Below, piece after piece: positions 21,933 to 34,700 of a DNA stretch of 64,000 nucleotides. Made by a program: the position numbers and the translations under genes. The notes beneath the pieces are model-generated. The model did no database searches. It was given only the letters and a program-made list of their open reading frames with translations, and had not been told where the DNA came from. This DNA comes from Knoxdaviesia capensis. Its lineage: Eukaryota > Ascomycota > Sordariomycetes > Microascales > Gondwanamycetaceae. Position 1 is the first letter of the stretch. Every line of letters starts with the position of its first letter. Location of the stretch: positions 4,536,981-4,600,980 of the forward strand of contig LNGK01000008.1 of the NCBI GenBank assembly GCA_001510575.1. The letters run 5' to 3'.

Positions 21933-23915
21933 CTAGTTTTGGAACTTGGTGCTCCGAATGAGGCCGGCCTTGATACCGGAGGCCACGCCCTGGTATCCGC
22001 CCTTGGGCTGGGCCTTGGCGACGGGCTTCATGCTGCGCAGCTTCTTCATCTTCTCGTCGTACTTCATGCGCTTCTTGACGCGCGGGTTGCGGTTCTCCTT
22101 CTTGCGCTTGGGCGCCAGGCCCTTGTTCTTCTCGATCATGTACGACACCTTGCGCTTGCCGTCGTCGCCAATCTCCTCCGTCTGCACCACACGGTCGGCG
22201 CGCCGCGCCTGCGCCAGCGCCGTGTACATGTCGCTCTTGGTCTGTTTCTTGCGCTGCGCCGCCCCCGCCACCATGTCGTAGTAGTCCTCGTAGTCGCTGT
22301 CGCCGCTGGGCTTCTTGTTGGTCGGCTTGGCTGCCTCGTCATCGTCGCCGTCGTCGCCCAGGTCCGCGCCGAACTTGGACTCCTTGCGACCGCGTTTCTC
22401 GGCCTCCGCGTTGAGTCGTGCTTGGCGGTCCTTCAGACGCTCGCGGTACGGGATATCGACGTCGCCGCCCACGTCGCGGCCGGCATTTGCGCGGCGTGTT
22501 GACTTCTGCACGATCTGCGAGGTGTAGAACCGCAGACTCTTCTTGCGCTGGGCCTTCTCGGCGGCCGACCGCTCGTCCATGACATCCTCCTCGCCAAAGT
22601 CTGACCGGTCGTCCGCGCCAGCTGCCGTCTCAGCATCCCGGGCCTGCTTCGACTTGGCCTTCTTGGCTCCTCCCACGGGAATGGGTAGGTCGTACAGATC
22701 GGCGAGCGACGCTTCAACGGCCTGGGCGGCCCTGGCGGCCTTCTCCGCATTCTTGTCCGCCTTCTTCTTCGACTTCCTCGCGGCCGCAGCAGCAGCAACG
22801 GCTTCCGCGATCATGCCGTCGCTATCGCCGTCGTCACCCATGGCAATGTCCTCGTCGTCGTCGTCGACGAGATCGGCATGCTTCTTCGATGCAGCCTTGC
22901 GGGCTGGCCGCAGGGCTGACACGCGCTTCCAGTGATTGCGGCAAGTGATCAGGGTGGTCATGATCTCGTGGTCGCGCAGCTCGGCGGGGCTGATCAGCTT
23001 CAGCGAGTTGGCGGTGCCGTCGCCGTCGCGGGCGGCAGCAGCCAGGATGGCAAAGTAGCTCGCCAGCGCGGCCACATAGCAGCCGAGAACCCAGTATCGC
23101 ACGCCCTCAAGCGACTTGGCCGGCTTGGCCTCGGCGGCCTGTTGCAGGACGTCCAGCTGCGGCTGCAGGGTCTGGAACTCGGACACCAGGTACTCGAACT
23201 CGGGGTACCGCGCGGTGAGGAGCCTGTAGGAGTCTTCGGGGGAGAGGTCGGTGGCGGGCACGGAGTTGTCGGCGAGCACTTCGGTGAGGGGGACGCCGAG
23301 GGCGGCGGCCGAGAGCGGGTCGGAGGTGGCGTCGGCGGTATCGGCGGCCGGGGCGGTGGCCCACTCAGACTCGTCGAACATGAAGTCCTCGTCGGCCATT
23401 TTGGTGAGTTTCTTCTGCTGCAGCCGCTTCGCCTCGGCCTCCTCCTCCAGAGCGTCGGCCTCGGTCTCGATGTTGTCGGCATCGTAGTACTCCTTCTTCG
23501 ACGAGCCCCACCACTGCGAGCCGTCTTCGTCGTCGTCGCCTCTCGGCCGGCGATGGCCATCGTCGTCCTCATCATCGTCCCGGGCTGATCGCCGCTTTCC
23601 CGACTGGCCGTCATCTTCGTCGTAGTCGTTTTCCTCCTCCTCGTCGCCATCTTCTTCTTCCTCGTCGCCATCATCGAACGCCAGAACCTCTTCGTCGGAC
23701 TGATCCAGGAAAGCATCGGCCTCGTCAATCATGCGCTGGCGCTTCGACTGCGGGCCGTCATCGAGCATGATCTTCTCCTGGGTGAGGAAGTACTCGTCTT
23801 CGGAGTTTGCAACGTCTTCGTAGGTGGTGATGCGGCCAATGCGGGCGTCGGCGGCATCAAGCTCGCGCGGGCCAGTAGGGCCGGACGGCCGGGAAGATTT
23901 GCGTTTCCGGGCCAT
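21933..23915 (-). CDS. UTP3: U3 snoRNP / SSU processome protein Utp3 (Sas10)
   Basis: Utp3/Sas10 is a nucleolar component of the small-subunit processome that helps 18S rRNA maturation. It is a single exon of 660 codons. The ATG at 23915 starts MARKRKSSRPSG; the reading frame extends further upstream only without an ATG. Very acidic Asp/Glu runs occupy roughly residues 80-150. A Sas10/Utp3/C1D domain spans about 235-330. A second acidic/Lys-rich linker follows, and the conserved basic Sas10 C-terminal domain lies at about 605-660, with the pattern NPRVKKRMKYDEKMKKLRSM and ending GGYQGVASGIKAGLIRSTKF. This domain order is specific to Utp3 rather than Lcp5/Neuroguidin, which is shorter. It is divergent to the 3-ketosphinganine reductase gene. 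Confidence 0.93.
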   Translation of the reverse strand: MARKRKSSRPSGPTGPRELDAADARIGRITTYEDVANSEDEYFLTQEKIMLDDGPQSKRQRMIDEADAFLDQSDEEVLAFDDGDEEEEDGDEEEENDYDEDDGQSGKRRSARDDDEDDDGHRRPRGDDDEDGSQWWGSSKKEYYDADNIETEADALEEEAEAKRLQQKKLTKMADEDFMFDESEWATAPAADTADATSDPLSAAALGVPLTEVLADNSVPATDLSPEDSYRLLTARYPEFEYLVSEFQTLQPQLDVLQQAAEAKPAKSLEGVRYWVLGCYVAALASYFAILAAAARDGDGTANSLKLISPAELRDHEIMTTLITCRNHWKRVSALRPARKAASKKHADLVDDDDEDIAMGDDGDSDGMIAEAVAAAAAARKSKKKADKNAEKAARAAQAVEASLADLYDLPIPVGGAKKAKSKQARDAETAAGADDRSDFGEEDVMDERSAAEKAQRKKSLRFYTSQIVQKSTRRANAGRDVGGDVDIPYRERLKDRQARLNAEAEKRGRKESKFGADLGDDGDDDEAAKPTNKKPSGDSDYEDYYDMVAGAAQRKKQTKSDMYTALAQARRADRVVQTEEIGDDGKRKVSYMIEKNKGLAPKRKKENRNPRVKKRMKYDEKMKKLRSMKPVAKAQPKGGYQGVASGIKAGLIRSTKFQN

Positions 23916-24671
23916 GGTATGGGTGTGAAAGTGCAGCTGAAAACAAACACTTCTGGAAGTTTGGAGCTCAAGGAGAAAGAAGGATTCTGGCTTTGAGAGG
24001 ACAGGGTGAAGAGAGGTGAAGAAGCGAGGGCCAAAAGTGCGGTCCAAAAATTTGTGATAATTTTTTTTCTTATCGCTTATCGGCGCCACAGTAAAATACT
24101 ATATGCACACTGTACTTACCTGTACCTCTTGGGAAAGGCTTTGGAGTTTCCGGAAATTTATAGCGACAGGCCGCTCCTGAAGCCCCCGAAACATCAGCAC
24201 TTCCAAGGCTACGAACAGGGCTGCAACCGCCGAACATCAGCCCTAAAGGGCCGAAGAGTGAGATTACCCAGAAGGCCTCATCTCCGTGGTTAGACAAGAA
24301 CACCGTGGTTCCAGCCATTCATTCGGGTTAAACCCTGGGTGCCAAACACACTCGTAAATGATTTCAATCCGGCTGTCAAACCACCCTGGAGACAAAATGC
24401 AATAACGGTGGAGCTTTCCGGACGTGTGTCTCCTTGTTATCCTCGTTTTTTCATGTGCTAGGAGACAGGGTGTGTGTTCCTTTTTCTGTCACTTTTTTTT
24501 CTTTTTTTTTTCCTTGCGTTATCTCCTTCTCTCTATATAATCCCATCGCCACTGCTCCGATTCTGACCACCCCACGCATGCTCCCACACTCTCTCCCCCT
24601 TCCTTTCTTTTCTTCTTCTTTTCTTCTTCCTTTTTTCTTCCGTTCTTCTTCCGTTTTTCTTCTTCCGGGAA
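23916..24671. promoter_or_regulatory. Divergent UTP3-KDSR promoter region
   Basis: 756 bases between divergent genes. A long plus-strand pyrimidine tract (about 24480-24665, mostly T and C) lies directly before the reductase start, as is usual for fungal transcription start regions. No other element was identified. Confidence 0.45.
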
Positions 24672-25864
24672 ATGGAAGAGTTGTCTGTTTTCTGGCTAGC
24701 CGTGCCAACCCTAATTTCTCTCACCATCGCCTTCACCATGGGTCTCTTCGGCGGAAACCAGTTCGACGTCAAGGGGAAGGTAAGAGAAGGACTTATCGTA
24801 TCTATCATCGCCCTGTTGTAATCCAGCCTGCCTAACCATCTTCACCGCCCTATAGACAATCCTCCTTACTGGTGCTTCGGGCGGAATGGGCCTGTGTGCC
24901 GCCCAACAACTGGCTGCCAAGGGCGCGAATCTGATCATCGTGGCCCGTCGCGAGGAACTCTTGAAAGAAGCCGTCGAGAAGCTGAAGGTAATTCCTTTGA
25001 TCTTTTTGATTTCCTGACCCTAACTTGTCGTTTGCATCTAACCCCTGACCTTCGTTCTTCCTCTTCTTTCCCTAGGCCTCGTCTCTGGACCCCAATTCAC
25101 AGCGCTTCCACTTCATCTCCGCCGACGTTTCGGAGGCCGGCTACGCCGAGCGCGTGCTGGCCGAAGCCAAGCGCTGGAACGCCGGCAAAGCGCCCGACAG
25201 CGTGTGGTGCGTGGCGGGTGTGTGCCTGCCGGGCCTGTTTGTCGAGCAGGACTTCTCGGCCGTGCGCTCGCAGATGGACCTCAACTTCTTCGGCCAGGCG
25301 CAGATGGCCCACGCGGTGATGCGCGAGTGGCTCGCCGCCGACGCCGACACCACCACGCCGCACCACTTTGTGTTCACCGGCACGTCGCTGGCCATGTACA
25401 CCGTCACCGGCTACGCCGCCTACTCGTCCGCCAAGTGGGCGCTGCGCGGCCTGGCCGACACGCTGAGCCAGGACGTGCTGCTGTACCCGCAGGACGTGCG
25501 CATCCACCTGGTGCTGCCCGGCACCATCCTCGGCGACTCGTTCGAAGCCGAGAACCGGCTTAAGCCCGGCATCACCCTCGAGCTGGAGGCGTCCGACCCG
25601 GAGCAGACGCCGCAGCAGGTCGCGGCCCGCTCGATCGCCGGCCTCGAGCGCGGCCAGTACCTGATCACTGTGGCGTGGCTGTCGCACCTGATGAAATGGG
25701 GTGTCATGGGCGGGTCGCTGCGCAATAACTGGGTCATCGACACCTTCATGGCCATGGTGGTGCCGTTGATCTGGATCATTGTGCTCCCCATGCAGTTGGG
25801 CCAGATCAAGGCGTTTGGCAAGAAGCACGGCCACCCGAAGACGTGGAAGAAGCTGGGTGCCTGA
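24672..25864 (+). CDS. TSC10: 3-ketodihydrosphingosine reductase (Tsc10/Ksr1)
   Basis: This short-chain dehydrogenase reduces 3-ketosphinganine to dihydrosphingosine with NADPH on the ER membrane, the second step of sphingolipid synthesis. Exons are 24672-24779, 24856-24987 and 25076-25864 (342 aa; donors GTAAGA and GTAATT). The N-terminal segment (about residues 5-23) is hydrophobic. The cofactor motif TGASGGMG is at 41-48. The catalytic Ser is about 184 (TGTSLAM) and YSSAK gives Tyr196 and Lys200. The C-terminus has a hydrophobic stretch (MAMVVPLIWIIVLPM) and ends in basic residues, as in fungal KDSR. The second ATG, 22 codons in, has the better Kozak context (CACCATGG) and would drop the N-terminal anchor, so both starts are possible. 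Enzyme identity is well supported by the topology; other ER SDRs are the alternative. Confidence 0.88.
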
Positions 25865-28769
25865 GCTTTACGGGCCTATCTCTTTTTTTCTCCCCTGATC
25901 TTGTCTACGTGGCATGGTGCATGCAATCGATCGACAGTATCGATGTCGGTGAATCCATTTATGATTTTTACCTGATGTGGTTTGATTTTTCTGGTTCTTT
26001 TTTCCAGCGGTGTACACTGGGGGAGCATGTCCGACATACTTACTCTATACTTAATACGCTCTTGATATTTTTCTCTTTCGAAAGAAGTGATTTACCTTCT
26101 CCCCAAAGTCCCCCTTTTCTCTCCTTTTTTATCGCTGCAAACTCCCCTGTCAATATACGGTGAACAACCGGCGGAGTCCCTCCGGTCGTCGTATACGGAG
26201 TGGAAACTCATCCACGCCCAAAAAGACCCCCGCCGGCCCTTTAATTCTTCATTAGGCATAACCACACGACTCATGCTACACGACTCATGCCTTTTCTTGC
26301 CTTGATTTCTCATCTTACTTTCCGGTCCGCAGATAAAATGCCATGCATTCGCGTCCGTTTCGCCTTGGCACCCACACCCACAGCTACAAACTCGGCGGAC
26401 TGGGTCAGCCGTCAGCCGGAGAAGGACCACATCCGGTACACTACTGCAAATCGACAACGATGATGGGTGGTGGCGACACAGCGGCTGGCCACACATTCCG
26501 TTTTGTGAGTCCCCCCTTTTTTTTCTTCTTCCTTGGTCCAGACCCTCGCGACATCTAGCTGGAAACTACCGTACCTGCGTACCCCAATTCGGTGTGTGCA
26601 TGCAGAGCGTCCGCACACTACTGAGAGAACTGCCATTACCGATAGCCACGGGCAGAGAGATAGCATATGTAGTGCATTTTTTCTGCGCTGGGATAGAAGA
26701 CGGCGTTCGTCCTAATTCAGGGCACTTTCTCCGTTGGTTCTGCTGATGTTCCCGTGCACAAACATACACATCACAAGTAAGGGTATTGGGAAAAAAAAAA
26801 AAAAAAGAGAGCAAAAGAAGTCGCCGGCCCCGGACATACTCCGCCGGTCTGACTCCATCACAATCGCCACCTCTGCACATCGTACATACGTGGAAACGCA
26901 AAAGGTGGAAGGCGCGGTAATTCAAATCTTCGTGCTTCAAAATGATCTCCGGCCGGCTTCATCGTTCGCGTCCTCTCTAGAACCTCTTGGAAACGGGAGT
27001 AAGTTGGAAACCGAAACTCCGCCCCCGATGGAAGAAGCCCGAGAGGTCCGGAGAGAGCCAAGAATCTGCGACCCTTGATCTCTCGTTTCCCCCTGGACGC
27101 AAAAAAGAGCCCTGGAATCCGACATACGTAGATATTCCGCCGGACAAGGAGGACGGAAAGAAACCATCTCCGGTCTTCAGTTATTATACTGCCTGCCAGA
27201 CCTAAAACTCAACAGGGCCAACACTCTAGAAATATCTTTCCCTGGACTACCAGTTGCTCTGGACACGACTGGTTTTGTTTCACTCTCAAATCCAGGGGAC
27301 CCAGATGATCCCGATATGAAAAAGAATAATAGAAAATAATCATTCTCGCATCGTTAAAATAACTAAGGTATCAATCAATCTTTGATGCAAGAGAAGCACA
27401 CACAGGAAATAAAACAATATGAAGGCTTCGGAACAGAAAAAAGAATCATACATGCCACAAGCCCAAGAATCCAAGAAGAAAGAACGAAAAGAACCCCTCG
27501 GAAAGAAACATGAATGAATGATGGTAAGGATAGACAGACACGGACGGGAATATCCAGCCCGCACTCAGAAATTCATGGGCATCTCCAGAATCGTCAATCT
27601 CACCCCCCGTCGAACGGAGAACTCCCCCTTCCAAAAAATGCGGACTTGCCAGAACAGGAACGAAAAATTCAAATGCCCCGCCGTCTCACTCTCCTGTCTA
27701 TCGGTCTCGGGAATTCACTTCTCAATCTGCGCAGAACGCCCGCTGAGATCGGAGCAGCCGGCAGTGTCAGGGACAGGATAGGAGAGAAGAGTAGAAGACA
27801 GAAGAAGTGAGAGACGGCAATGCAAGACCTGAACTATCGAAATGTCCAGAGAATCTCCCCTCATACCGAAGCTTCCCAACGAGATCTAGGGAAGGCCGGG
27901 CACGCTAGTAACTCATACAACCTCGAAAGATAAGGAACAATTCAAAGGCAACAAACGAACGAACAGATAAGAAAGACGTGCCAAACTTAGACCCCGCGGG
28001 TCATCATCAGTATCATAGCTATCCGAACGGAAAAGACTCGACAAGAATCAAAAAGCAAAAGAAACAAAGCCTCCAATCGCCTCCCACACTGAACGCCGTT
28101 GAAATAATAAAAGATATCGCCCATAATGGAAACCCCCCCTACCCCTCACCGAAAAGAAGAAAAACTCCATTTCACCCAAAACGAAAAGAAGAACAGGAAG
28201 TTCAAAAAGGGACAAATAAAGCACATAGTCAAAGGGCCAAGAAAAGAACAACCAGCGGAAATGCCATACGATCAACACACCGAAGATAAAACCCCCGAAT
28301 CGCCCTGCAAGGAGATGAGGAGACGAATTGAAGAAACGACAAGGCATATGAAGCGAAACGAATAAAACAACAAGAAGAGAACGAGAAGGGCCAATCTGAA
28401 ATGCCTTGAGAAACAAACCAAAGGAAAAAAACAAGAAAACTCCGAGGTATGTGGTTCCAATCTATTGTGGTGTGGTCGAGCGTTGCGCATATTCGCCAGC
28501 GAAATTCTTAAAGAAAAAGTCAAAGGTGAACAAAAGCGATGATGGTATTAAGCAAGAAAAAAAAAGGAGGAAAGACGAAGAAGAGAAGAAAAGTATTCTT
28601 CTTGTGGCAGGAAAAATTGTCGAACCGCTCAAACACCATGAGGAGGATGAAGAAAGGAAGAGAACAAGGGGCTAATGAAGAGGCAGAGACTCCTCTCGGG
28701 GGTCATTAAGACGAGCATGACTTGCTAATGATGCGTGATGAACGTCGGTCGGCACCGGGATATCTGTCT
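25865..28769. other. Long convergent intergenic region KDSR / ATG1
   Basis: 2.9 kb between convergent stops. From about 27300 to 28680 the plus strand is strongly purine-rich (A/G), so the ATG1-sense strand is pyrimidine-rich. GC-rich TCCGCCGGA/CCGGCGG-like motifs recur between 26160 and 27150. The short ORFs lack splice or family support. It may hold long 3' UTRs or non-coding RNA; no gene is called. Confidence 0.35.
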
Positions 28770-31751
28770 TTAGTTTGAAGTTTGAGACCGCACGCTCCGG
28801 GGTGTAACGTCGCCGCTCCACCGCCGAGCCGCCGAGATCTGTGCGCGTTCGGCCTTCTCAGCCTCGGCAATCATGTGCATCTTCTTGCGCACAGTCTTCA
28901 GCCGAGTCATGATCAAGGCAATCACTAATGAGGAAACAACAAATTGGTTAGAAAAGGAACGTTTCTCTCACAAATGGAAAACGGGGGTTAGAAAAGTAGA
29001 CTTACTGCGCTGCACAAAATCCCGGTCTCCGGTATCAATCTCCGCGCCGCCCTCATCATAGCCACCGCTGCCCGCCGACTTCGGGATTGCCGTCGTCTGC
29101 AAGTCATCGTCATTTTCGAGCACGGCTTCCAGAAGCAGAATCGCGGTCGAGTACGACGTCTCGCAGTCAACCAGGTTCTGGTTGGAGATCTCGTCAATCG
29201 CCGCCGTGCGGCTCATGTCCAGCGCGCGCTCATAGATCAGCTTCTCAGCCGTGATGCCCGGTGACAGGTACACAGCCGGCATGCCGGCGGCGCCAGCAGC
29301 GCCAGTGTCGTACTCCGGCCCGTGGTTATCCGGGTGTGCGGGGTGGTTCTCCGGAAGCTGCCGCTGAGCTTCGACGAGCTTCAGGCGCACAAGGTCGGCC
29401 TTTTCGAGAGTGACATTAAAGCGGTCACGTGCCCACTGCACCGCCGAGTTGATGCGGTCGGGAATGCCCGGCGACGACACCGCCGCCGACTCGTTGCGCG
29501 TCTTGCGGCGCCACCAGACATTGGCAATGTCCATAGCCTTAGCAAGAATGCCTAGAGACTTGATGTATAGGACGAGGGCTTCCTCAGAGACCGTCACAAC
29601 TGCGTCGGGTGTGAGGCCGTCCTCCTTGAAGGCGATGTCATCATTGGGCGTACCGTCGAGACCGTATTCGGAGGACGGCAAGAAGGGGAACAGCTGGCGG
29701 AACTTCACCTCGGCAAATCCGTGGATGCAGTTGCTGCGGTTCGCGTAATCCTCAATGTTCTGAGCCACACGCGCGTCCTCGTCCAGAGAGCCGCCACCCT
29801 GTTTGCCGTCAGTGAGAAGACCAGCCACAGCGGACGGCGTCGACACCGGATAAGTAGGGTACGGGTTGTAAAGAGGAGGAGATGGCCCTTTGCCAATGAA
29901 CTGGGCAGGAACACGGAATCCAAAGAGGCGAAGACTGGCATCCTGAATGGCCTTGGTCACCGAGTTAGCCGTGATGATGGGGCTATTTCCGCTCGAAGAC
30001 TTGTCGTGCGAGCTCCGCCGGGTGTGGTCGGGACGTCTAGTAGCACCACTCTGGGTCCGCGAGGGGATTGCAACAGCGTTGGTCGAGGACACAGAAGATG
30101 GCTGGCCGCCGGTGGAGCGTCGGACCAGCTGCTGGGTCGGCGATCGCTGGATCTGGGGGTTGAGCCGGGGGTTTGCCGCCATCTCGTCGGCGAATGCGTT
30201 GACTTCAACCTGGCGCTTCTCAACAACAACATAATCCCGCTCAAAGGCGATTTCCTGCGCCACCTTCTCCTGCTCTCGTTCCCGAGCGTGCAAAGCCGCA
30301 GTAATGATAGCCGCAGAACCTCGGCGGGAGCTGGACCGTTCGGTGAGAGGGGCGCCGCCAGGTGTGATTGTTGGATCGTGAATAGTCTGACGCCGCGGCA
30401 GACCTTCAGCAGCACCGCGGGTTCCGGCGGTGGGAGATGCCTGTATTCCAAGCCCCGCACCGCCGACATCGCCACGGGATGATGGGCGCTGACTGATACC
30501 TGGTCTGACCGGACCGTCGCGGCTTCTGACAGCTCGCTCGCCAGTGGAACCAGAATAGGGAGACGCGGGAGGTTCCTGGGTTGAGGATGTTCGGGGTGCA
30601 TCATCATGGCGCCCAGCTGCAGAAGCACCAGATCGTCGGGAACCGCCATCGGTAGCCACATCGGGCATGCGCAGCTGGTGGGTAGCAATCGAGGCGGAGG
30701 CAGCTTCGGCCACTGCGGCCAATCTTGATTGCGGAACATCGTCTTCAACCACCCCCGGAATGTCATTGACGATGACGGGGTGTTCGAAGAAGTTCTCGAA
30801 GCTCATTCGCTCAACCGGATTTCGGCGCAGGAGGTGCCGGATCAGATGCTTCAGGTCGGCGCTAATGTTTACTTCTTTGGCAAACTTGATCACGTCATCG
30901 GCAGATTCGATCTTCCGGAGCAACTCCACATGATGTCTAGCTCTAAAGGGGGGTCGTCCAGTGGCCATCTCATATGCCACAGTGCCAACAGACCAGAGGT
31001 CGGCCTTCGCGTTGTAGCTCTCGTAGCGCAGGATTTCCGGGGCCATGTACAATGGCGATCCGCACAGAGTGTCGGCTAGGGAGGTCGAGGGAAGGACGCG
31101 GGCAAAGCCGAAATCGGCGAGTTTCAGCATGGGAAGCGACTGGATACCTTCAACGGGTAATAACGAGTCGCGGCTGGCTTCGAGGATGTCTTGGGGAACG
31201 GCGCGCCGGAAACCCGGCGAGGGGAGAAGGAGAAGATTCTGGGGTTTAACGTCTCGGTGAACGTAGTTCTTCTCGCGCAGGAATTTGAGCGCGCTCTGCA
31301 GCTGCTTCAGGAAATGTCGAATAATGACCTCATGGAGACCGCCAGCAAGGGTACTTGGGTACTTGCGGGCCATGTCTTTGGTTGCAGGGTTGTTGCCCAG
31401 CTTATCGCGCTTCTTGATGAAATACGACAGATCTCCAAGCTCGCAGTATTCCATCACGAGGTTGATGTGGGTTGTAGACTCGATGCAGTCGTGCAGGGCG
31501 ACAATATGGGGGTGCCGGAGAGTCTTGAGGATTTGAATTTCGCTGTAGAGGTTCTCCTTCAGTTTCTTGTTGAGGCGTTCGAGCTCGACGGACTTGATGG
31601 CTACGGCAGCATTTGACACACGGTGGAAACCGATGTAAACCTGGGCGAAACTGCCCTTGCCAATCTCACTTCCGACACGGAAGTCTCCTACATAGGTCTC
31701 ATGGTGTCTGGACCGCGAGTGCGGAGACGCGAGGCCCCGTGGGTCTGCCAT
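28770..31751 (-). CDS. ATG1: Autophagy-initiating Ser/Thr kinase Atg1
   Basis: Atg1 (ULK) starts autophagosome formation with Atg13 and Atg17. The main exon is 31751-29006 (915 codons plus 1 base). It is joined through GTAAGT...CATTAG (29005-28925) to 28924-28770, which completes 966 aa. The kinase domain is N-terminal: Gly loop GKGSFAQV at about residue 30, VAIK, HRDVKPQNLL near 163, ADFGFAR near 213 and YMAPEIL near 236. A long disordered Ser/Pro/Arg-rich middle follows, and then the conserved helical C-terminal region that binds Atg13. The last exon supplies the characteristic tail (IMTRLKTVRKKM ... GDVTPRSV). The ATG at 31751 gives MADPRGLASPHSR. Immediately upstream is a long region that is C/T-rich in the sense direction. 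Confidence 0.95.
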
Positions 31752-34700
31752 GATTATCGGGCAGGTGCCTAAGGAAGAGGTGAGGGGAGGGGAGAAGAGG
31801 GTAAGAGATGTTGAGGTGTTGAACAGGAGGAAGAAAAACCCTGAGGAGACAAAATGGGAGAAGTTGGGTCTCAAAGAAGGAGTTCACCCCAGAGGTCTAA
31901 AAGGGGACTAGGCTATTCGAAAGACGTCGGCTGGAGATGGATTCATGTACACAGAATGTCTTGTGGGAACAGGCAGAAGCCAGAAGGAGGAGCAGTGAAG
32001 AATGATTGGTCAATTTGGAGCTTGAAGCCAATCAAGATAAGCGGAAATATCCAGATAGATGGAGGCAGAACAGGGACACTTAGAGGAGAGTCTGGACAAA
32101 AAATGTGGAAGACTCTGAGGTATAGTGTTTGTCAACAAAACCCAGGAAAGGAGAGACAATGAGTTTATACTGAGACAAGGAGGCCTGAAGTAATAAGGAG
32201 AAGGGTTAGCTGAAAAAGGGAAGTATAGAATACTGAAAAATGATATAGCAAAGGAGAGAAAGTCGAGTTCGGTGTAGCCCAGAATATCGGAAGAGGAACC
32301 AAGTTGTGGAGGGGTTGGTTGGGTGGGTGCGAGCGAAGTTCTGAGGGGAACCCGGCTGGAGGAATGTCGCGATATCGGATATATGAAAGATTCGGAGGGT
32401 TGGGACAAATCGGAATCGACCAAAGGGAAACAAGACAGGACAGAAGCAGACCGAAGAATGAGAAGTCCTTGGCAGAACAGCGACTCAGGAGGAAGTGACT
32501 AATAGGCGAAAAAAGGTCGAGAATGTCGAGGAGTTGAGTTAGTTTACAAATAAACAATGAAGCGATGATGAAATTAACAGGTCCTAGAAGATTATAAGGC
32601 GGAGGCAAAAAGGAAGGAAGGCAAGAAAGGTGGCATGAGGCGTGATCGGAGATGACTTTGGGAACCGGACAGAAAAGCTCAGGCAAATAAGGAGGGTGTA
32701 AGAAAAAGAGAAAGAAAGGCACGAGCGGGAGAGGAAAGGATGGCGACGATCCGGAGAAAGGTACAGAAACCGGGTCGATCTTGAAGAACGCATACAGGAT
32801 CTGATCGGCCTTCTGGGTTTTGAAGTTCGCGATCACGCGATAGGTAGTGAACTGGGGGGGGGAGAAACACGATGTAGACAGCGGTTTGGGGGACAGAAGA
32901 GCGGCCCAAAAGTGAGTAAATATACATGAAGGGAGGGTTAGAGATCAGGCACACATGGGGTCAGACACACACAGCAAAAACAAATGCACGCTCGAAGAGA
33001 TCAGGTTGGGTGGGAAAAGACAAGAGATCGAAGTGTTACTTGTGGTAGGCAAGAATGGGGTTATGCACGGTATATCAGGGCGAGATAAGGGTTGGGGCAG
33101 TGGGTCGGACGAAACAAGGCAGAACGGCTGTATCACGTACAGTTGGAAAGTGTGCCAGTGCAGGCCTGGAAAGGGTCTGTCTGTGGCTGTAATCGATCGA
33201 ATGGGCGGTGGGATTACAATGTTGACGGTTCAGCTCTGGACTGGTGAAGGAGGACCAGAGGACAGCTACAGGTAGAATGAGGCTATAGGTCTGGAGGGAG
33301 CCGAGGAGAAGGTGGGAGAGAGTGTGCCTGTGCGTGGCTGCCGTCAGTGACGGAGATAGGAAGAGTGTGTAAGGAGAGAAAAGATGTAAGGGAAAGGACG
33401 AAAGCTAAGGTGAGGGGGAAGGAAGAAAAAGGAGAGAGAGAGAGAGAGTCGTGAAGATGAGTCAGGAGAAGAAGAAGGAAAAGAAAGAAGAGGGAGGAGG
33501 AGGAGGAGGAGGACCAGCCAGGCGATTATCGGACAGAAATATTACGAGGCGATACCATCAGCAATACACTTGGGAGAGAGAAACAGGAAGGAAAGCAGAG
33601 CAGGGCAACGGAGAAGGGAAAAAAAAGGTGGAACAAGGAAGGAAGCGAAGAAGCAACGATGGAACGGGCAGAAAAAGATTAGATAACCGTTTTGCTGCAG
33701 GAGCGGGCACAGTCATCTGGTGCAGCTTGCATGTACCCAGTCAGCTGTGGTTTGGCGGCAAAGGTACTTGGTACCTTCAACTTAGCACTAGTTGGCGGAA
33801 AGAGTCATCGCTGTGCTGTGACGAAGACGAAAAAAGAGAGGCGGTCGGAGGCAGGAGCTGATTTCAGATTTTGTGGCTTCGAGACCCTGTTCTGTGCAAG
33901 GTGGAAAGTACACAGTGGAAACAGAGAAGGGTAACGCTCTGCTTGTCCAAACGAAGGTCTCTTTTTTTTCTATACATCAACAAATTGCGTGGGAAAGAGA
34001 AAGCAAAAGACAAGAGAGGGGGCGGTTTGTTACGACTGTACATTTCAGATACAGTCACGCCAAGACTTTGGCCTTCTTCACCTGTTCTATGTCCAAGTGT
34101 ACACTATCTCCTTATCGTGACTTTTGGGAGGTTGTTAGTGTGGAACATGAAGGTACGTCGAAAGGTAGGCCACCTGACCGCGTGCTGGGCTTTCCTTGAC
34201 AGCGACGACCACTTCGACTATTGTAATCTGCTGCGCCGAAGCAGGTCACGCAGCTAATGCATCCTTCCTATGGTTTTATTTGTGGCAGAGAGTGTGGCTT
34301 GTGTGACTTTCATGATTGGAAATAGTGAATCGGATGACTCTTGCTGTCATGGCGATAGCCTCGTACTCGCACTAAGGACTTTATCGTACTCTTTTTTCTC
34401 TCTCGTCGACGCTTCCAAACAAGTGCACCGCTTTTTTAGGTCTCCTCCCTTCTATTTTAGACGCACTTGCCCTCACATCCGTTCGCTGTTTCGTCCCATT
34501 TTTTTGCCGGGGTGGACAAACATTAGAAACCCGTCTAAGCAGCTTTTAGTGGTAAGTAGCGGTCGTCTTTGTTGCCGCCAATTGTGTCTTCCAACTCCGA
34601 GTGTAAGGATGCAGGAACATAACAAGCTCGAACTTCGCAGGCTCCGATACCGCCCACACCACCGATCCGGGAACAAACAGACGGTCTCGCCTGGAAGGCG

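Noticed and set aside
32165..32836. 223-codon minus-strand ORF rich in Phe/Leu/Ser/Pro
   Set aside because: Composition follows directly from the C/T-rich tract upstream of ATG1, and there is no family or splice support.
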